From: Hippasteria phrygiana
Lineage: Eukaryota; Echinodermata; Asteroidea; Valvatida; Goniasteridae
Direction of reading: 5' to 3'
NCBI GenBank assembly: GCA_037893225.1
Contig: JAZGUH010000274.1
Coordinates: 124,001-188,000, forward strand
DNA: 64,000 bases
How positions within the stretch are numbered: the stretch's first letter is position 1; every line of letters starts with the position of its first letter. The translations under genes were made by a program, and so were the position numbers. The notes under the pieces were generated by a model. The model worked only from the letters and a program-made list of their open reading frames with translations. It did not search any database and was not told where the DNA came from. Positions 32,945-45,100 of the stretch are shown here, piece by piece.

Positions 32945-35118
32945 TAAGACGCTACTATTCTCTACAGCATCTCTGTATGTCAAGCTGTGCGCGCACGCAA
33001 CACACGATAAAACAATTATTTTAGAAAAGCCAAATTGAGCAAACAGTGTCGTAAGACTTTTTCAGATCAACAAAAAAAGAATCAAATTTCTTCCATATTG
33101 GTTAACCCTACGCACAGACAGTTTTCACTGTCAGTTTCTTTTTACTAATTAACTAATTACTTCTTTATTGCACCGTTGAACGGTAAATTTTGTATTATTT
33201 TTAAGTCAGTAATTATGGACAAAAACCTTAATCTTCCTACAAAGAACCCACGCTGCAGGCGTATTTTTTAGTAGGACGGTTAAGGTGCCTCGCCTTAAAA
33301 CCCTTCTAGGCAAAACAATTAGACTGTCGTGTTCTTTTTAGGGCGGTTAAGGTGCCTCGCCATAACCCTCCCAGGGGAAAAAAATACGCTATCATGTTTT
33401 TTTTCTCTGGGGCTGGTAAGGAACCCCGCCCTAATCTTTCGAGGGAAAATGGATGCTTGCTAGGCTGGCTCATGGTAACAATATTAGACCCATAGCCCTC
33501 TGTGTTTACTCCCAGACTGGCTACAAGGCAAGCCTATTGCGTATGAAAATATTTCATGGGTGTTAAGATAAAAATATTTATCAGGCGGGGGAGAGGGGGC
33601 GGGGGAATAGGGTCGTCCCCCAAAAAAAACACACACACAAAAAACACAATTCGTTTCTTTTATTTAACTCCCATCCAAACTAGCAGCCTGTTGTTTCGGT
33701 TGTAGCCTATACAATCATCTAGCGACCAGGCGGTCGGATACTGCTTTAACCCCTTCAAACAAAAATGAATGCGGTAACTCGAGACTTTCATCAACTCCGC
33801 CGATTGTTCATCTCGAAGACTGCATGAATACAAACCGAATTCGACCGATTCTTCAAAACCTCTATGTGTTTTAAGCACAGCAGTTTCACTTCTGCCTCAC
33901 TGCTCGCTTATGCGCGTTCTTGGATAAAATTGATCCGAATTCGTGTGACCGTAAAAGTTGAAGTGCGCCCTCTGCATCGTCAAGTTGTCTAAAATGTCAC
34001 ATGAGGGCGTCCTTGCGATTCACCGGTTGAGTGCATTTCGAGCCCCAGGGTACGTGAGCGGCTTTCCGGGGTAATCACAAACAACTCTGGTAGGACTTGT
34101 TTTCCATTGTGGTCTTCGTTATACGTAAAATACAGGAATAACATTTTACGTAAAAAAAGAACAGATAAGAAACATAATAAGTTATGATATAAAGCGTTGG
34201 CAGACTATGACCTGTCAACACGGTTGTGTTCATACTGAGCTCAATCCGTCATCCAACTCAGGAGAAACAGTGAAAAATCGTTTCGTTTTAAATTATTAAG
34301 ATTGCGCATGTTAAATGAATTCATGTACTTATTTCGATTTATTCCAATCAAAATAAACATCGGCGTTTTGGAGGTCGTTAGATATTTTCAATTTCTCGGT
34401 GATGGCAGCATTTCAGACGGAAATATACTATAAACACCTGGCCAATTTCACTAGGTTTTCGTTCATTTTAACGCCTGGCTCATTTAGTTTAGATTAAAAT
34501 TGAATGATCACGCAGATCGTCATTCGACAATCAAAAATAATCATTCAAATTCACTATGCGAGCATTCTGTCATCTTTTAGTTTCACTCGTCCATGTAACT
34601 TGAAGATGCATTCAAATGAAAAGTAGTGCATCGTATTGTTCAATCAATTTCGTCTGGACCAGCAGTAAAGAGTTGATCGGGCATTCATTTTCATTAATAG
34701 GCAAACCGTATTTTCACCTTTTTTCAAGCATCTTTTCCTGCATTGTCCACATTCCTGCATGTCCATAATGCCTATTAAAGTCTGGGTTATCTAAGCGTAA
34801 ATCACATCTGACTACTTCAATCCGTAGATATGCACAGTCTTTCTTAACTATAGTCTTCAGACAGATAAGAGATCGATGGGTGAATTATATAAGAAAATTA
34901 GAGAACAGTAAACAAAGTTTAAAAGTTAACGGATTCATAAACATGTTAACATACAGATGCCCCAACGGTTCAAACTTTTAAACAAAGATCAACAGTCACA
35001 AAGAAAACTCCTCAGCCCCTTTTATTTCATTAGTTCGTTAGGCCTACATCATCTATCCCCATGTTACTTAAAAGATGTTTACTGTACACTACCTTTAAGA
35101 TGTTACTACCTTTAAGAT
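32945..35118. other. No recognised gene
   Basis: Apart from the three tandem units at 33268, unique-looking sequence of moderate GC content. No conserved exon was identified. Confidence 0.5.
33268..33450. repeat. Three diverged ~75-bp tandem units
   Basis: AGGRCGGTTAAGGTGCCTCG followed by CC-TAA-CC and a GGCAAAA/GGGGAAAA end appears at 33274 and 33342, with a weaker third unit at 33410. Confidence 0.65.
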
Positions 35119-35232
35119 GTATTCCGGAGGTCGCAGGTTCGAATCCCACTCATGCCAGTTTCTTTGTTCACATTGAAAATGTATTCAAATTTACCTAGTC
35201 AGTTTCCCTTAGGGATTGTTTGACGAATTATA
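35119..35232 (+). mobile_element. SINE family A, 5'-truncated with full tail
   Basis: Starts at ATTCCGGAGGTCGCAG, keeps box B GGTTCGAATCCC and extends through ACCTAGTCAGTTTCCCTT to GACGAATTATAA, showing the real 3' tail of the family. Confidence 0.75.
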
Positions 35233-36039
35233 AATTTTACAAAGATTTTGAAAAACCTTGGAAGACAATAGGAAAATATAATCTTATTAATTTGAATGAC
35301 CAACTGATGAAAATGACTGCCCATAAACGATTACCGGTAAGTATGTATGAATGTGATACGTAATGTATGAATGCTACAAATGAAGTCTTGAATGCACCAA
35401 AACGAAAACGAATATTAGGAACAAAATCTTGGGTGCTTAAAAATTGAAAGCGGTTTTAACATGAACCCAACATTCCAGTTTTGAAATATTTTCAGACCAA
35501 CAAACAAAACAACAATACACTCAAAACCAGCTCTCATACAGATCAACTTTAAGTTGATAAGACCATGATAAGACTTACTGTGTTTCAAAAGAATCAGTGA
35601 CATTTTTGAACAGTTTCAGACTTTATCAATTGTTTTCACAAACTAATTTAAAACCAGGACTCATTTCGGGGATTAGTCTTATTGACGGGGAGGGAGGTTG
35701 TGAAAGGCTAAAGCCTGAGTCTCCCCCGGTCCGCCCCACCCTCAGCCAACGGAACCACGCCCAATAGTGTGGGTGCATGGATGGCGTAGGCCTACCCGAA
35801 CGCACGAAATGCGCTCTTCGATAAATAGCAATGTCGGAACTTCGTTTTGTAAGCTAGTTTCATGGTCCATCTCTTTGGTTACCTAACCTATTTCGAAGGT
35901 CTGAGTGTAAAAAATATAAATGAAGAAGCCTTGAATTGACATCCAGACATTCAGACTGGCGCCGCACACCGTGCACCCTGTACGCAACCAAAGCGCTACA
36001 GACCAAGGGCACCACTCTGAATTGTCAAATTTTCCAACG

Positions 36040-36706
36040 GTTCGACTTTTCGAACCAAGCGTCCCCAAACATTTTTTCGTCAATGATTTTCAGACACTAA
36101 AAGCGCATTTTCATTGGATGGTTGTGTGCAGGATTATTTCTATACTTTTGAACAATCTTTCCAACCATAGTCCAAAAAGGCTATATCCTTGTTTCAACAA
36201 AATGACTCCTTCGTACATGACGGATTTTTTCACACCTAGCGATTCGTGAAACAAGGCAATCAACCCACACTGAAAGTTTCCTTCGCCAAAAAGAATGCTA
36301 CGCTACAAGATTCGCTGTGAGTGATGCCAAAAATTGTTTTTATATGGAATAATCTGCCTTAACAATTGAGAACCACCAACTCCTTAAGTACATTTAAATC
36401 GGGGCTAATTAAAGCCACCCATCTGCGGAGTTATTGGTTGCCACAATACTTTAAGCCGGATGTGAATTTCCCCTTGTTTTTCCCCCAAAAGGTTTTTTTT
36501 CGCGGTGTTTTCGCCCATCCCGTAAATCAGCGAAGGCTTCTACTGGACTGAGAGTTCAAGTTGAAAAGTTGACCGTAAATAGACTGCAGGGGCGACCCCA
36601 ATGGAAACCAGTTTTAAACTGTTTGTGAGCACCGGGTAAAGAAGTGTAATAAGCCTAAATATATAAATAAATTAATTAATTAATTAATTAATTAATTAAT
36701 TAAAAA
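36040..36706 (+). pseudogene. Decayed LINE (CR1/L2-like) ORF2 C-terminus and tail
   Basis: Broken frames preserve the familiar end of non-LTR reverse transcriptases: LHWM-type FHWMVVCRI, then NKMTPSYMTDFFTP, then WNNLP and TTNSLSTFKSGL. In-frame stops and shifts separate the pieces. A (TTAA)n microsatellite at 36666-36706 fits the tail of such elements. The clade assignment is tentative. Confidence 0.65.
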
Positions 36707-36803
36707 GTAGCATTTTAAGACGAACGGCTCTTGTAGCCCAATTGGGCGCGTCCAAGCCAACGTGTCACTTTAAGATGTATACCATTATTTGTTATCATGC
36801 TTG

Positions 36804-36825
36804 TCAGTGGCGTATCCAGGGGGGC

Positions 36826-36859
<34 letters not shown>

Positions 36860-36984
36860 CGGCATTTGGGGCGTCATAAAATTTGGGGCGTCATAAAAAG
36901 GAAATAGTGTTTTTGCGACGGTTTTAAGACGGTTCAGACGTTGTTTGCCCTCCCTGGCACAAAAAGCTGGATACGCTAGTACTG
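36804..36984. mobile_element. hAT-like MITE with long poly-C run
   Basis: Ends CAGTGGCGTATCCAGG / CTGGATACGCTAGTACTG with 8-bp flanks ATGCTTGT and ATGCTTAT (one mismatch). A ~29-base C run sits near 36829-36857. Its ends resemble the GGCGGATCC group. Confidence 0.75.
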
Positions 36985-37211
36985 ATGCTTATCCATATAT
37001 CACACCCCTTTCCACATAAAAACATTTTCCCAAAGAGTAAGCAAAGGGGTGTGATATTAGTTAAAAGGCATCAACTCGATTAGATCTTTACTACATAATA
37101 TAGGATTCGTCGATGCACAAGAATCATGACACTGATTCTTACTATAAATCACTCCATCGAATTAAAAAAAAGACAAATAGGTCCTAAATCCGCCGAGGCC
37201 AACAAATGTGA

Positions 37212-37251
37212 AGTTGAACCATGGAGAAATCTTATTTCTCCATGGTTGAAC
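37212..37251. repeat. Short hairpin flanked by direct repeat GTTGAAC
   Basis: AACCATGGAGAAAT-CTT-ATTTCTCCATGGTT with GTTGAAC on both sides. See the similar hairpin at 37356-37401. Confidence 0.75.
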
Positions 37252-37346
37252 TAAGGAAAATTAAATCATACAGCACACATTGGCAGGCTTCCAAAAACAC
37301 CGAAGCCTCAAATCTTGTGCAGATAGAAGTATAACCATTCCTTTAA

Positions 37347-37401
37347 GACTTCACAAGCTCTGACCATGGAGGTAGGAAAACTTTTCCTACCTCCAAGCTC
37401 T
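37347..37401. repeat. Short hairpin flanked by 11-bp direct repeat CAAGCTCTGAC
   Basis: GGAGGTAGGAAAA-C-TTTTCCTACCTCC preceded and followed by CAAGCTCTGAC. It starts with the same CATGGAG word as the hairpin 110 bp upstream. Confidence 0.75.
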
Positions 37402-39717
37402 GACTTTGTCTCAATTTTCATAAAAAATTCCCCCCTGCCGGCCGAATATTATCCGCGCACTATTCAGCCATGTTGTTTACCTCCTAACCTACCGCCTCAA
37501 CCGTCGTATACCCCACGGAGGGATTGCCCTCGATCGATCGACTGTTGTACCCCAAAAAACTTCGAGAATACCCACTCGAAGCATAATGGGCCCTTTCATC
37601 TTGACCCCAGCCCTCACGGCACGCGATGTAACCCGAGTGACAAACAACTCGAAAAAGAATCGACTCAACCCCAAGTCTCTCTTGAGAATATAACTCCTCT
37701 TCTAAAAATAGCGGCTGTCTTGTTTACAGGGGTCTGCGGGGACCAAAAAGCGAGTAGCATCCGCCAGTGGACTGGTGATAAGTTTGTGGTTCTCAAACTA
37801 CAATTCCACGGAATTTTCATTGGTTTTTCTTTTATCCACCGCAAAAGTTGGTTGCAACATATACAAAATGTACTATCAAATTTTGCAGACTTCAGAAATA
37901 TAATTCCACAAAATGCGAGGTAAACGTATGAAATAGCTCGAGTTGATCTAAAAAATAAAAAAAAGCTGCATTTTGTGTATTTTTAGAAGAAAGATTAAGA
38001 TGTTTGCCCTTTCTCAAAGAGAAAATTTTTAACGTCAGGAAAAGGTATTTTTTGAAAAATAATTTACATGATCCCCGATGCAAATTTCATCTTGATATTT
38101 GTATAACACGTACTTTTATGTTGGTGTGTGAGTATACGACATTCATTTTAGCAATTTGAAAAATAAATAAACACGCATCAATATCTCAAATGGTATGAAT
38201 ACTATGATAGTATTTAAATAATAAAATTGTGGATTATCAGTTCTTTTACCGTAATATTTTTATCTGCCTTGAATATTATTTCACATTGCACAGGCGTGAG
38301 AGTGGATGTCAAACGCAATTTCCTCAAAATGCAAGAACAAACTTACCATCTCACCTCTTAGAGATTATTCCCAATACCAAATCTCATCACCCCTCATAAA
38401 ATTCCAAGATCGGTCGACGATAGATTGCAATTTCACTTCATTAAGAACGTGTGTGGATGGACACCAAAGATGCGTATCCAAGCAACGCCATAACAGTGAT
38501 GACAGTTGGGCTTTGCAGAAAGGACGAAGGCCATGAACAGTAAGGATCACATCAGCATCACTTCTCCGTGATCAGAACTATGCACGAGAACAGAATCCAC
38601 CTCAAGAAAATTGCTGATCTGCAAATCTTCCCTTTTTACCAGACTTCTGTCGCCGAGTCCGATAAAATTGTACTGTAGGCCTGTTGTTGCCCAACTGCAT
38701 AATTCCATCATTAATATTCCACGTTCGATTTCAAGCTGTAAATATTTCCGCACTGGAGTGATGCGACAGCTACACAAGAACAATTCTCATATCCGAGACT
38801 TTGAAATTAAACAATCAATTCCCGACGACGATCCTCACTGCTTGCACACAGCTTTGGGAGAATAGTTGTGGGCAATTTCTATCTTGACCAGGTGTGCACG
38901 TACCGCCGACCCTGTCAGTTGTAACCGTGGGGTATGCCGCGTGAAGTTTACTTGCCCGAACAATCAGTTGCTTCTTCGGATGCGTTCACCGGTAAATTGT
39001 CATTGACGGAGGAGTTACGCCCCGACCCCCCAGGCCTCACCTGTGACACAGCTTGGGTTCGCACTGCCAACAGTATAAAGTTCGGCAAAAGCATGCGCAA
39101 CAGCGTGAACCGGGTACTACAACAGGGCACCAGTGATCTCCATGTATACAAATCTGGACAGATCATTGGCTGTTCAAATTGACGACACCGTCCGCCATCT
39201 TTCCACTCCACGCGATGCGCGAACGTAACGTAAAACTATATCGTAAAAGTGTGACGTAAGCAGACACTGGGCTACATAGCAATAATTTATGGATGCTTTA
39301 CGAGTGGTAATATGGCGGCTGCTGGCGACAGTTGTTCGTACAGCGCAATGAGCTATTCAGATGTTCAAACATGGAGATCAGTGGATCAAGTGTTCTGTGC
39401 CGAACGCACGCGGCTCTTGTTGTGCGGTGTTGCGCTGCTGTGGTCCGCATAGTTGACATACCGATGACCCGCGTAGGCTAGGCCCACTGTACGGTTTTTG
39501 CTAATTGGGCACCTGTTTCCAACCCATACACGGGAAACCCAACAAACAGGAAATACACACGCTTTTTTGAAGCGTGTGTTTGGGCAATATTGATGCTTAT
39601 TTACTGGTTTAATCTTGAGGTTGCTAACGGACCTTTTCAGTTCACACACGTGACTGTGAAGACATAATACATCTATGACTATGAGCATTTAAACTACGTG
39701 CGCGCACGCAACATACT

Positions 39718-39921
39718 CAAGGGCGGATCCAGAACACAATTGGGGGGGGGGGCCAAAAAAAAAATTTACATTTTTTTGGGAGGGGCCAAAAAAATGTTTG
39801 GCTGAGTTTTGCGAGTGGGTGTACGCTTGGCTGCCTTTTTGCGACGTCAGTTTAAAAAAATAAAAAAAAATTTTTGTTTTTGTTTGGGGGGGGGATGGCC
39901 CCCCCCCCCGATCCGCCCTTG
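39718..39921. mobile_element. hAT-like MITE, CAAGGGCGGATCC ends
   Basis: Ends CAAGGGCGGATCC / GATCCGCCCTTG, with 8-bp flanks AACATACT and AACATGCT (one mismatch). The interior is dominated by G, C and A/T homopolymer runs. The 8-bp duplication suggests hAT. Confidence 0.8.
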
Positions 39922-40482
39922 AACATGCTCGTCTGTTAGTACAATGTATCACTAAACTGTGCAGTCCATGACAACACGTGAAAAGGTCCATTTACGGGAA
40001 ATGGTCCTTTACTTTCATTTCCCAGAATATAACTTCTGTTGACCTTCTCTAGCCCAGGTACATGTACATGTTTTAAACAATTATTTGCAAATGGTGCACC
40101 CCCGCTCTCCCCCCCCCCCCCCCCCCCCCCCACACACATGCAAATTGGACCCTTGTTCTACTGTTGGGCTGGGGCCTTATATTTACTAGCAGAAAGGGGG
40201 CGTAATCCAAGTTCACTGTACATCAATTCCCACTGCGCCTGCAAGCGGCCGTTGTTTGGAAGAAAAAACATTACAATAGTCAAGATTTTACAAATTTCTT
40301 CCCAAAACTAAACCAATTTATTTACCATTATAGTACAGAAAATCACCGTATGTGCATGATCGGTATTATAAATCAACACTTATACCAAGATTTGCTAACC
40401 AGCGGCTTAAACTAAAATCTGAAACAAATATTAATAATTATTGATTATAAAACAAAATGTTCCTAAAATGATTTATCTGGGG

Positions 40483-40612
40483 TAAAAAGATACCGACAAT
40501 TTGGGAGACCGCCAACATAGGGCAAGATAGCTCAGTTGGTAGAGCGCCGGTACGGTAACCCGGAGGTCCCATGTTCGAATCCCGCTCCTGCCAGTTTCTT
40601 TGTTCACTTTGG
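40483..40612 (+). mobile_element. SINE family A
   Basis: Full body: GATAGCTCAGTTGGTAGAGC, CGGTAACCCGGAGGTC and box B GTTCGAATCCC with the usual tail. It lies downstream of SLC39A11. Confidence 0.85.
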
Positions 40613-42028
40613 AAATGTAAAACATTTGGGGCGGAAACTACTACACAATTCTTTGGAAAGCTGTAGCTTGGAAGAGCTACGCAGGGCAACTGAATCAAAA
40701 TCAAAATCTTAGAAAGAATTAAAGCTACAAGCCTACTGCAATGCTAAACTTTGCCGAACGCTAAACTTTAGTTTGATTGCAATTTTCATTTTTATGTTGG
40801 TGCTTGTATTTTCTTCTTTCTTCTTTCTATTCCTAAAGAAAAGAATGTTGACAGTAGTATATTCTGAAGAACTGTATCAGTGAGTGAGTGATTTAAATCA
40901 GCCGACCCTGATGTGAAAAGGCATTCGGGTTCGCTGATTTAAATCATGTTGATTTTATTTAAATCGCAATTTAAATCAAATTATTATTTTATTTTTTTTA
41001 ATCGCCGATTTAAATCACTTTTTTTTGCAAAATAAATCAGGGTTGGCTGATTTAAATCACTGATTTAAATCACGATTTGAATCAAATTTTTTTTTTTTTT
41101 TTAATCGCTGATGAAAATCATCTTTCCTTTGTAAAATTCTTATTTTAGGCAAAATAAATCAGGGTTAGCTTATTTAAATCACGTTTAATTTAAATCAGCC
41201 AATCCTGAACTGTGTAAGCAAATATTGGAAAAAATATGAACATTCTATTAAAAAAGTTTAAAATTAAGATAGATTCTAAAGTTTCCTTAACGAATGAAAT
41301 AAATACACACACACACTATTACAAATTCAACAACTTTTTTGGTAGGAGGGGGAAAATTCTGTTGAAAATTATAAAATGTTTGCAGGTCGTGCTCATGACA
41401 AAGAGCGGGTGAAAACTTTAAAAACCCAGAACATAGTGATTCAAGGCGGTTTTAAACGCACATTTAAAACCGGCCCTGAACATATTTATTCCCATTCATA
41501 AAATACCTTTTTGTATAATTCAGCAAAAACCTCAGAAAACTATACATTTCTAATGATTTTGTTCATTTTTTTACCTTGGTTTGTAAAACACCCCTTTAGC
41601 TATTTAATGGTTCATGCCTCACGCGAGTAGTGTAACAAAATTCCTTATTTGGAAACTGATGCTCGCGTGACGCCCGCGTGACATGTGTCGTGATGTGGCG
41701 CAGAACGCAGCAGTGCCGGTGTAGTGTGAAATTATGGACTCTACATGCGGACACGACTGTTGTATTGCACTTGCGTAATTGGGAGAGTGACTGGTCGTGC
41801 GAGTGTTCAACCAATAAAAGGAACCAGATTTCATAGGAGTCTAAATTTCGTGTGACACCAGAAAAAGTGTTTAAAACCGGTTGGTGTTTTATCGGCCACC
41901 CACGTGACCAATGGGAACGGGTAAGGTATTTATGAACTGATAACAAATAGTATATAGTTCTCAGTTTCTAGTTCCCCTTTTTGGGGAGGGGGAAAGAAAG
42001 GGGGAGGGGGAAAGAAAGGGGGGGTGGG
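40613..42028. other. Downstream region of SLC39A11
   Basis: Expected to contain the 3' UTR on the minus strand. A reverse TTTATT (AATAAA) is at about 41487-41492. A GC-rich patch lies at 41610-41720. Confidence 0.5.
40890..41210. repeat. Low-complexity region of TGATTTAAATCA words
   Basis: The self-complementary word GATTTAAATC and variants occur about 12 times, mixed with T runs. It shows no fixed period. Confidence 0.8.
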
Positions 42029-42107
42029 TTATCCAAGGCCAACGTCCAGTGACATCATGATTATGAAGCCGAGAATAGTTCCCCATGAAGCTAGCCGACC
42101 ATTGCCG
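42029..42107 (-). CDS. SLC39A11: SLC39A11 exon 9 (stop codon)
   Basis: Encodes [20 protein letters not shown] then DVGLG and TAA at 42031-42029, the typical ZIP11 C-terminus. The acceptor is ATTGCAG. Just downstream of the stop is a purine-rich tract on the plus strand (41978-42026), so the 3' UTR begins in low-complexity sequence. Confidence 0.95.
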
Positions 42108-45100
42108 CTGCAATAAATAAACCAAACAAGACAACATTGTAACTTATAACAAACAGCGGCTTTAAATTAACCCTGCGAATTGCCATGGTACTGTTTTGTA
42201 CAGTCCAGTGTGCATTTTGTTTTCATTACTCCCTCATTTTTTCTTCACAAAATCTGAAATTGTTTAAAGGGATATACCATGTTTTAATACGATGTTTGAA
42301 CATAGAAATTAAATAATTTCAGATTTTTTGAAGAAAAATGATGGAGTAATACAAATTTTGAAAAACGCACAATGGACTGTACAAAACAGCACCATAGCAA
42401 TTCGCAGGGTTTTAAAAGTTTTAATTTAATTCAAATTAAAAAGGTAGCAAGACATCACAACTATAGTCTGATTCCCTGACCTGAAGACTCCCTGACGTCT
42501 AAATCTTAGGGGCCATTCAAAATGTTCAAAGTTTTAAAATTTCGATTTCTTTTCGAAAATGTGGGTGGGTGGGTGGGTCAAGGAAATTTATTGAAAATCG
42601 AAATTTACTTTTTATTAAAAAAACATAAAGGAAAATTAAAAGAAATGCTCTTTGTTTTTTCAACCCTATACCCATACGGCCTATGCGTAGTCTAATCTTA
42701 GACGTTGTGTCATCCGTTGTTCAACAGAGTGGATATTTTATAGACCTATTTGAATTCTCCCTAAGTCATGCATAAAAATATACCCAATTGAGTACGCACT
42801 GTGGACTGGTTCCCGTCTCTACTGCTATCAATTAAATACCACAGCAGAGACGGGAACCGTGCTAATATTATAAGCATACACGTTGCTTGCGAGTTGCGAA
42901 GCTTTGGGGAAAACGATACATGTACATGCATGATTTTTACACGAATGTCAACTTCAAAAGGGGTATTGTGTGGCTTCAACTTCAAGAATTTCGGAAGTTG
43001 TTGAACAAATTTACTTGCGACTTGAATTGAAAAAACAAATGACTTGGTAAAACAGATCGCTAACCTTTCACAACATTTTTATCATGCCGTAATTTGTAGA
43101 TGAATAATAGCCATGGCGATACAGCAGGAAAAAAGTATCGACTACGAAACAAATCAGTATTGCCAGCGCTAGGTCAGAAGCTGATTATGAAACACTAGAA
43201 GTCACCAGGGCACATATTCAGGGCACATATGGGAAAGACCCACAGCTGCATCACGCTGTCATGAAACTGGGCATTTTATTATTTGTTTAACTAAATGGCA
43301 AATCAATATTTTAAAAACATTGAACATTTTGAATGGCCCCTTAGGTCAGGTAGCTACCACGGATTTAAAATAGATCATGACGTACAGTGTTAGTTCGAGT
43401 GACGTCAGTGGCATCATTCAAATTTAATATTCTTGCAAAATCCAGTCGGCAAAATACTGCAAGAGTGTGGCATTGATTTTTCAGTTTTTATATATAATTG
43501 AGAATTCAAATTCCAGGATCTGTAACGGGCCTGACAGACATTTTGTTGTTGCGAACATCAACGTTAACAGCTGAATGTCACCGAAAACAAGTTCGGAAAA
43601 CTTCGGATATTTTCGGAAACTGGCAGAGTTCTGCCAGTTTTCGTCACGTGACATTGGCGGCTACCGGACCTAATATTCATCAGAAATAGTCAGAATATTT
43701 TGGTCTGGGAACCAGACTATCACAACTACAGCTCACATCAAGAAACCCTTGGCTGTGATTTTCTATTCAAATGGACAGGAGGGTTAGGTGGATGTGATTT
43801 TAACAATGAGGGTCCAAAATTACTTTTTGGGACACATATTAATATATCTCTAAAGTTTTTCAAAATTTCTTTTAAAAACGTTGGGATATGATAGAATAGG
43901 GCTTTCAAATGTAAAATTGTTAAATTCCCAAAATGTCATTTCCAGTGACAAATTGTTGTTTCTGCTTGTACATGTTATTCAGAAAGCCATTGTGCGACTT
44001 TCCACTTATTTATTGTTGCCCGGTCACAAATAATACGTCCAGAAAAAACTCCAATATTTTGGAGAAGTATGTTAACAATTTCCTTCAAAAGTGGGTTACA
44101 TTTTCAACCCGCACCCTGTACAAATAACACACACTCACAAATAACTGAAATTGCCTTGGTTAATTGAAAACCACAGAAATTTAAAGGTGATAATTCAAAA
44201 TTAAGCGATGAATAATTGTTACCTTGTTTGTGCTTCCGGCAGTATATCGTCGGCAACAACATACACCATTGCCCCTGCTGCGAATGATAAGGCGTAAGGT
44301 AGAATCGGCTCGGCAATCACCACGGCGACAGCTCCAAGCACTCCTGCGATTGGTTCAACCATGCCGCTGAGCTGCCCATACCTTCAATACAAAAGAACAT
44401 GGACAAATCACAAATAATAATCAAAACTTAAGAGATGTTGTCCAAATTCTATGGCCAACAAATTAACTAGTTTTATAACTCTTTCAGTACCACATTGTTT
44501 ATTGGCTTATCTTCCCCCAGTAAGGCTGTTCGATATCCATTTATTTTGATACCGAAATATCGGCAGAAAAATATCGCGATATTCGATATTATCGTGATGA
44601 CGTCACTTTTTCATTACCGGAAGAACGGAGGAATTAAAAAAACACATGACGGAAGTCACCACGGCATCATCAGATCGGGCCCGCCGGGGGATTGAGCAGC
44701 AGGAACGGGGGGCCGGTTTGACAAAGCCTCTCTTCGCTTGTTGAGTAATTGGAGTTTTACGACATTTACCTTCAGTTGGCTATTAGTAACACAGATGATA
44801 ATACCATGGACGATCACATGCGAGCTGTCAACAAACGATCGTGTCGTATATTTTGTGAAGACGACATAACATTGCACAATGTACAATGGATGCGCGGCAC
44901 GTGTTTTAATCTTTTCTCAAGACACGACGCAGTTCGCTACACGTAACTACGTGTGCCTTGTACACTGGGGAAAGACGGTGGCATTCAGTGCGGTTGCTTG
45001 CACGTACTTGACCAAGGCTAGCAACAAAGCAACGCGCACGCGCAGATGCGCTACAGGGGTTGACCTTATTGCAAACAATTGCCATACCCCTCGATCTCAA

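Larger units (their letters stand above)
36985..39717. other. Intergenic; two short hairpins, GC-richer islands
   Basis: CpG-richer patches at 37430-37760 and 38880-39230 could be promoter or first-exon areas, but no family was recognised in any frame, including a 185-codon frame at 37366-37923. Confidence 0.45.

Noticed and set aside
37366..37923. 185-codon plus-strand frame
   Set aside because: It starts inside a hairpin with direct-repeat flanks, has a proline-rich, non-conserved look and no family resemblance. It is noted as a possible island only.
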